Origin: Pomphorhynchus laevis
Lineage: Eukaryota > Acanthocephala > Palaeacanthocephala > Echinorhynchida > Pomphorhynchidae
Assembly: GCA_012934845.2 (NCBI GenBank)
Contig: WNNJ02001999.1
Location: 1 to 64,000 of the forward strand
DNA length: 64,000 nucleotides
Direction of reading: 5' to 3'
Below the pieces are notes generated by a model. That model had not been told where the DNA came from, ran no database searches, and saw nothing but the letters and a program-made list of their open reading frames with translations. A program made the position numbers and the translations under genes. Within the stretch, counting starts at the first letter, position 1. Each line of letters starts with the position of its first letter. Of this stretch, positions 58,418 to 64,000 are shown in pieces.

Positions 58418-59886
58418 CGTGGCAAATGCGTGCCAGCGCACGCTTACATGACCACAACAAAACAAGACTGTGAATCAGGTGTCGAGAAGGTGTGAACGGA
58501 GGAGGTGTTTGAATGTGATAAAGGAGGGAGCGCGGCGGACGTCGAGAGGGAGTTGATTCCAGGCGAGTGAGGCGGCGACGAGGAAGGATCGGAGACCGTA
58601 GTTGTTGGAGTAATTAGGAACGTGGAGTAAGAGGGTATGACAGGAACGAAGCGATAGCGAGGTGGGGCGAGTATCGTCTAAGAAAGGAAGGTTGATGAAC
58701 GATGGGGAGCCGACAGCGATGAGACGAAAAGTAACGAGAAGAAGGCGGAGTTTGATGCGGATGTGGATGGTAGGTCAGGAGAGTTGGGCTAAAATATGTG
58801 GATGTGTGGTCGAAGCGACAAAGACGAAAGAGCACTCGAACGGCGGTGTTGATTATTCGTTGTAGTGGTAGGATGATGGATTTTGGAGAATTGGCGAAAA
58901 GGCTAAGGCAGTAATCGATTTTAGGGAAAAGAAGCGATGAAAGAAGAGACATACAAGAACGGAAGTCGATAAGGGGGCGGATACGGCGGATGTCACGGAG
59001 AATTAAGTTAGACGAGCGGACCTTGTCACGGACGAAGGGTTTAAGGGAAAGGTGATCATCGAAATGGAAGCCTAAGAAAGTGAGATTGTGGACTATAGGG
59101 ATGATCGATGAGGCAAAAGATACAATGGGAGGAGATATGTTTGGTTTACGGGGAAGGATCCACATTATTTTGGACTTTTCGGCGTTTAGAACGAGATGGA
59201 GATTGGAGAGACGTTTGTAGATAGAAGAAAGACAGTTGGAGGCAGAAATGCCGATATCGTGTATGCGATGTGCGGGTGCATGAGCATAGATTAGAATGTC
59301 ATCGGCGTATTGCATGACGTTAAAGGAGTAAGGTTTGATAAATAGAGAGAGATCGCCAAGCAAAAGAGAGAAAAAGCAGGGGACCTAGGACTGAACCTTG
59401 TGGGACCCCGCAAAAAATAGGGATGGGAGGGGAGGATGATGAATTAGAACAGACGCGAAAGGAACGGTCGGATAGATATGAGGCGAACCATGCTACGGAG
59501 GAGGAAGAAAAACCGTAATCATAACGAAGGCGAGAAAGGAGGACGGAGTGGTCGACAATGTCGAATGCGGAGGAGAGGTCGAGGGAGATGAGAACACTAT
59601 ATAGAGCCTTGTCTCGAGAAATGAGTAAGTCGTTGTACACTTTTATGCATGCGATTTCTGTCGAGTGATTAGAGCGGAAAGCGGATTGGAAAGGAGGGTA
59701 CAGATTGGATGAGGAGAGATAAGCGTTGATTTGTATTAAGATGAGGCGTTCTAAGAGCTTTGAAAGAGTAGGGAGTAGTGAAATGGGGCGATATCTAGAA
59801 GGAAGGGAGGGGTCGAGCGATTGTTTCTTAAGGTGGGGACGAACGATTGCGGATTTCCAGTGTGAAGGGAAGATACGGCTGCGGAT
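58418..59886 (-). mobile_element. L2-like LINE, 5'-truncated, least decayed of its family (copy E)
   Basis: About 1.47 kb, distinctly more GC-rich than the surroundings. Starts in the RT (SAIVRPHLKKQSLDPSLPSR) and runs through the C-terminus to a 3' end with a potential hairpin GCGTGC-GCTG-GCACGC and CACGCATTTGCCACG, the latter shared with copy F at 38570. Low divergence suggests a later insertion than copies D, F and G. Confidence 0.85.
58470..59886 (-). pseudogene. LINE E ORF2 remnant (RT palm to C-terminus)
   Basis: YRPISLLPTLSKAL, VLISLDLSSAFDIVDHSVLL, FCGVPQGSVLGPLLFL, VMQYADDILIYAHAP, LNAEKSKIMWILPRK and HNLTFLGFHFDDHLSLK are all readable. A frame change lies between PQGSVLGPLLF and VMQYADD (about 59340-59365) and another after RRFDHTST (about 58800), beyond which the other frame carries SPSFINLPFLDDTRP and AWNSLPL-like residues before the stop near 58473. 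Confidence 0.85.
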
Positions 59887-60929
59887 CTTCCCTATATACT
59901 GAGAGCATTCAAACTCACAAATTTAGAGCCTATTTCGATTATATTGACTATGAGGGGTTAACTGAACGCTTTCAATTTCAAATCTATGTAATGGAAGCAA
60001 ACAATGTAATACTAAGCAAAAATTGATATATTAATTTCCTGTTCACTGGTGTCAATATATAGCTAATCTCGATTGAACATAATAAGTAACCCATTGTCAA
60101 AGTGGGTTATCGTTGTAGCCATTAGGGATCGTATTGTACGAATAAAATCGTCTGCTATAACTGCAAATAAGGAAATTACACAAACGATAACTGTCCCGGG
60201 AGAATGCCCTCAATTTGTCTTAAATATGGAATAAAACAAGGCATACAGCCGCAAGTACAGCTGTTTTGAATACACATGGTCTAACGAAACTATAAAGGCC
60301 CAGCACGTATGACATGGCTACCGTGTCCGAAATTTATAACCCTAATTATCAAAAAACTATGTTTATTGTCATAAAAGGCAATCAACTCAATTAGCTACAC
60401 TGATCCATCAGTGGACACTAATCTACATCATCTAAAAACACTCTTCCTCCCTAATTGTGAGCATTACAGTGTGATGAAACTTACCAAACGTACTGGTAGC
60501 ATTCCTACCAGTAAAACCGAAGCACATCGCCGGTGAAGAAAATATTCCTGTGGCAGGCGATGCAAGTATGAAAGTAGTCCCTACTGCTTGCAATGCTTGC
60601 TAAGAGACCTTCGTTTTCAGCTGTTGTTTCACACAATGGAAAATAATCCAGCCCCATTTCCACTAATTATTATCCAATAAATACTAAATCCATAATCTTC
60701 TTCCATTTCAAATATATAGTTATTACAGGAACAAAGAAGCAGAAATTATCTTTTATCTGATAAAAAATCTATATTTCGATAGCTTCTGCTATCATCATGA
60801 TGATAGTAGGAGCTATCGAAATATGGAATTTTTATCAAATAAAGGATAATTTCTGCTTCTTTGTTGCTGTATTAACTATATCATTATTATCCAGTTGAAT
60901 TTATAAAGTGCTTCTGACCTTCATTTTTT
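59887..60929. other. Unassigned interval with a long inverted repeat
   Basis: Old, stop-rich sequence. May include eroded parts of LINE A ORF1, but I could not show it. The inverted repeat at 60724-60871 is its only clear feature; a small perfect stem ACTGGTAG-CATTC-CTACCAGT sits near 60495. Confidence 0.5.
60724..60871. repeat. Long inverted repeat, arms about 70 bp
   Basis: Arms run from TACAG-GAACAAAGAAGCAG to the near-exact reverse complement, meeting at CATCATGATGATG. Each arm carries GATGATAGNNGNAGCTATCGAAATAT, which resembles the Penelope-like terminal motif at 33905-33990 (stem then CGAAATAT). Reads as two terminal repeats placed head to head, or a hairpin MITE. Confidence 0.75.
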
Positions 60930-61133
60930 GCCAGGTCGAGATGCAGATGCCCTTTACGGAAATAAAATAGACACAATTGATTGACATTAATTGATTCCTA
61001 GACATTAATTGATTTTAATCCACCTTTAAATACACCTTTACTATGTACATAACCCCATCCCACTTCAGAGAGAGATAAAAAATATCTATCTGGATCAAAT
61101 AATCAGTAGTAGCTACGATGTGAATAATCGGTA
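60930..61133 (+). mobile_element. Possible LINE A fragment, third copy (endonuclease)
   Basis: GTCGAGATGCAGATGCC and the following TTTACTATGTACATAACCCC track the family A nuclease region at 54670-54790, and AATCAGTAGTAGCTACGATG tracks ATTGATAGCGGCTACGACAT at 54985. Heavily decayed. Confidence 0.45.
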
Positions 61134-61529
61134 GTGGCTACAATCTACTTTATCGAGATATTGTTCGTTTTTTTAATATTTCACATTCGGTACTTCAGAT
61201 ATGGCAGATCATACTTATTTACCAAGACGTACATATTAATAGCAAATGATGATAAATCTTTTGTGAACAAGACGGAGATTCAATTAGAAATTATGGTTCT
61301 AATCGATAAAAGAATTGATGTGTACACAAAGAATATGGAACTGTTGTTTAACAATGTACAATGGTTCTTTTTTCACGTCATTCAGCAATAACGAGAGGTC
61401 ATTACCTCCCCTATCGACAGATCAATATTGGTTATAAATTGCCGTAAATTTTAAATGTAAAAGGAAGGCTAGTTTCTTTAAAATCCGCGATTATTTAGTA
61501 AAGAGACATTTTATTTAATAATAGATGTA
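61134..61529. other. Unassigned interval
   Basis: An open frame of 85 codons (61134-61391) begins hydrophobic and ends in a charged helical stretch; no match recognised. Probably chance or LINE-derived. Confidence 0.4.
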
Positions 61530-61744
61530 TCTCTTTGCTCCGTTCTATCTCCAATCTGGTACTTATCCGCTTCCACTATTCTCTAAAACCTCGTTTGCGC
61601 GATCAACATATTATGATATAAGCTGATGATACCAGACCCAGAATCAAAGGTGTTATCTCTAGAATTACTTATCTATTATGAGATTTAAAGTTCAGTTGGT
61701 TTTAGTTTCTAATTACTTTTAGCATTACAAGTAAAACATCTTTT
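61530..61744 (+). mobile_element. LINE A fragment, RT segment
   Basis: CGCGATCAACATATTATGAT then AAGCTGATGATACC matches the family A catalytic-loop region (37785-37825), followed by remnants of VISRI..LL.LKFSWF corresponding to VSDISRIF..LKYQL. Many stops. Confidence 0.6.
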
Positions 61745-63055
61745 GGGTTATTCGTTCTTTCCTCTCTGTATCTCTTCTCTCAGAATTTCTTAATTCAACC
61801 GTTCTTTCTATTATTATTCATCTTACTTTCTTGGGAGTTCATTTCGACAACTGTCCTTCTTTCGATTTCTTCGTTCGCGACAAAAGCTGGTCTTGCAATC
61901 TCATAGATCGCGATTTTCAGCGTGTTAGCAGCCACTTGATTTAAACTCAAATTACTCTCTTAGTCCTAATATATTGTTTACAAAGATCGACGATTAGCAT
62001 TCTTTTTGCTTTCTTTTCTAAATCCACTCGTCTTCCTCTATATCGCCTTCTATATTTCACCGTGCATATCAATTTTCGTCTCAGCAGTTCGATTACATCT
62101 CATCTTGCCTCTCTAAACTCAGCTGACTATGCAAACTTTGTATCCTTTGTATTACTTTTCGACAACTGTCCTTCTTCCGATTTCTTCGTTCGCGACAAAA
62201 GCTGATCTTGCAATCTCATAGATCGCGATTTTCACCGTGTTAGGAGCTTGCTTGATTAAAACTTCAGTTGCTCTCTTATTCCTAGTATATTGTTTACTAA
62301 GATCGACAATTATCATTATTTTTGCTTTCTTTTCTAATTCCTCTCTTATTCCTCTATAGCGCCTTGTGAATTTCACCGTGCATATCATTTTTCGTCTCAG
62401 CAGTTCGATTACATCTCATCTTGCATCTCTAAACTTACCTGACTATACAACCTTTGTATCATTTGTATTACTAATCGACAACTGTCCTTCTTCCGATTTC
62501 TTCGTTCGCGACAAAAGCTGATCTTGCAATCTCATAGATCGCGATTTTCACCGTGTTAGGAGCTCGCTTGATTTAAACTCCAGTTACACTCTTATTCCTA
62601 GTATATTGTTTACTAATATTGACGATTATCATTATTTTTGCTTTCTTTTCTAAATCCTCTTTTATTCCTCTATAGCGCCTTGTGAATTTTGCCGTGTATA
62701 TCCTTTTTCGCCTCCGCAGTATGATTAAATCTTCTATTGCCTCCCTAAGTTCAGCTAACTATGGAAAACGGCATTATATTCTGTATCCCTTATTTCACTT
62801 TTCGACCCATTTTCTTAAACTCATCTTCTTATATGAATCTTCCTAAACTTACCGAATTCAGCCTTACCTCAATAAATCTTCGTTTGTGACTATTCTTCTC
62901 TATGTTCCATCATTTTTTTTCAAACGATGACTAGCGTTTCTTTTTTTATTGCCGATCGTATTCTCTGGAATAAACTTCCTCTTGCCATCCGCTCAACTGC
63001 CTCCTTTTCATCATTCAAGCATAGTATCCGTTCTTTTTTGTTCCTTAATAATTGA
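61745..63055 (+). mobile_element. L2-like LINE 3' fragment with internal triplication (copy G)
   Basis: Begins with IIIHLTFLGVHFDNCPSF and FFVRDKSWSCNLI, matching VHNLTFLGFHFDDHLSLK and FVRDKVRSSNLIL of copy E. The following about 315 bp is present three times (61844, 62159, 62475 to about 62790). It ends with FFIADRILWNKLPLAIRSTAS and FKHSIRSFLFLNN plus stop at 63051. Old and broken by many stops. Confidence 0.78.
61844..62790. repeat. 315-bp tandem triplication within LINE G
   Basis: TCGACAACTGTCCTTCTTCC starts at 61844, 62159 and 62475 (315 and 316 bp apart). All three carry TTCGTTCGCGACAAAAGCTG and CATAGATCGCGATTTTCA. Units 2 and 3 are closer to each other than to unit 1. Open frames on the opposite strand (62152-62388) are by-products. 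Confidence 0.92.
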
Positions 63056-63129
63056 TTCGATTATTCAAACTTAGACGTAGTTGCGTGCAAGTCTTTGATT
63101 AGATTGTTGTATCGATCACTCATTATAGA

Positions 63130-64000
63130 CTTGTGAAATACAGTTTGAATTGTTTTTATTGGAGCTTTCGACCAAACGGTCCTTGTCAACAGATAAAAAT
63201 CAAACAGAATTAAAATGACAGTACAGAGATACAAGTTTTATACTAGGAATACAACGGAAGAAGTTCATTCGTTTACGTGATACCGTCCACAATTTCATGC
63301 GATACTGGTAATCGTAGTGACCAGTTAGACTTATTTCCGGCCATCGGATTCGCTTCGGAATTTATTAAGATTGATTCTTTTATAAGACGACGTTGCAAGT
63401 TGTTTTCAACACAGATAATCTTAGCTTTTCCAAAGTCAATCCCATGATCGGTCGATAGGACGTGGTTGACAATGACAGACGAGGAGTCACCCCGTTTTAG
63501 CGCATATCGATGCTGATAAATGCGCTTGGAGAATGTTTGTCAGGTTTGTCCTACATAACCCGCGTCACAATCTTGGCAAGGAATGCGGTATACGCCACTT
63601 ACAGGGGACAATTTTGGTTTCTTTTTGAACATCCCAGATAAAGTGCAACATTTTTTGTGGTAAATTCGAATATTCGTCAATTCTGAGCGCTTTAGATCGT
63701 TTTGTATTGATCTGCTGCACGAGTCGTTGATAAAGGTAGTGCCAATATACGAGGTCAGACTTGGGACTGTGTTTGTTCTAACCTCATCTGGTTTAGATAA
63801 GTTCATGCGACGACGTAGTTGTTTCTTTGACTGTTTTTCAGCCATAATGATTGCCCATTTTGGGTATCTCTTTGTGTAAGTTTTTTCTTTATGGCCATTT
63901 GTTCGTAAAAAGCGGTTCGTTTAGATGAGCAAATAAGAGCCGGTCGTGTCAACAAAGAAATCACAGTAGATATTTTGTAGTGATCTAACATATGTGTGTG
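63130..64000 (-). mobile_element. Penelope-like retroelement, 3' part, running off the window
   Basis: Minus strand. Encodes the linker and GIY-YIG endonuclease end of a Penelope-like protein: SPVSGVYRIPCQDCDAGYVG (GVY...GYVGQT is the GIY-YIG signature), then HRYALKRGDSSS, VIVNHVLSTDHGIDFGKAKI and a closing SNWSLRLP segment. A 3' region contains GACCGTTTGGTCGAAAGCTC, typical of Penelope 3' ends. The reading frame is interrupted at least once. The RT domain would lie beyond 64000. Confidence 0.85.

Noticed and set aside
61134-61391. 85-codon frame with hydrophobic N-terminus
   Set aside because: Between two LINE A fragments, no homology; most likely chance or eroded ORF1.
62152-62388. 78-codon minus-strand frame (charged, helical look)
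   Set aside because: Antisense to one unit of the 315-bp LINE triplication, whose plus strand carries the RT homology.

Overview
The window is AT-rich eukaryotic nuclear DNA from an invertebrate animal. Introns, mitochondrial targeting, LINE and Penelope-like retroelements and long satellite arrays all exclude a prokaryote or organelle. One host gene is clear: the alpha subunit of mitochondrial F1Fo-ATP synthase (ATP5F1A; bellwether in flies, atp-1 in worms), on the minus strand from 32403 down to 9136. I derived eight exons (96, 25, 173, 174, 167, 149, 485 and 393 bp). They add to 1662 bp, an uninterrupted frame of 553 residues, so the gene looks intact and expressed. A motif around the Walker A to catalytic-core junction ([13 protein letters not shown]) matches what I remember of nematode ATP-1 better than insect or vertebrate versions, so a nematode is my weak best guess.

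Layout. 1-8520: satellite of 114/117-bp monomers, about 74 copies, continuing off the left edge, with higher-order blocks. 8520-9135: spacer and the 3' end of the ATP synthase gene. 9136-32403: ATP5F1A. Intron 7 holds relics of the first satellite, intron 6 a two-copy 109-bp repeat, intron 5 nine copies of a 169-bp repeat, and intron 4 (12.8 kb) a decayed Tc1/IS630-like transposon followed by about 56 copies of a 196-bp satellite. Intron 3 appears to use a GC-AG donor. 32404-35000: AT-rich upstream DNA with local duplications and a Penelope-like terminal fragment.

35000-64000 is a graveyard of non-LTR retrotransposons of at least four families: family A (CCHC ORF1; copies at 35040-38540 and 53258-57170, the latter with a clear target-site duplication), two CR1-like elements (39295-42520 plus strand, 47150-51215 minus strand) with extra C-terminal scraps, and an L2-like family (38570-39100, 43100-46255, 58418-59886, 61745-63055). 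The right edge holds the GIY-YIG end of a Penelope-like element on the minus strand.

I found no LTR retrovirus-like element, Polinton, CRISPR, tRNA or rRNA, and no new multi-gene system. The points most worth attention are the essential gene that must splice across a satellite array, its GC-AG intron and 25-bp exon, the similar direct repeats on both sides of the 196-bp array, many perfect short hairpins that look like template-switch products, and a 315-bp tandem triplication inside a LINE remnant.
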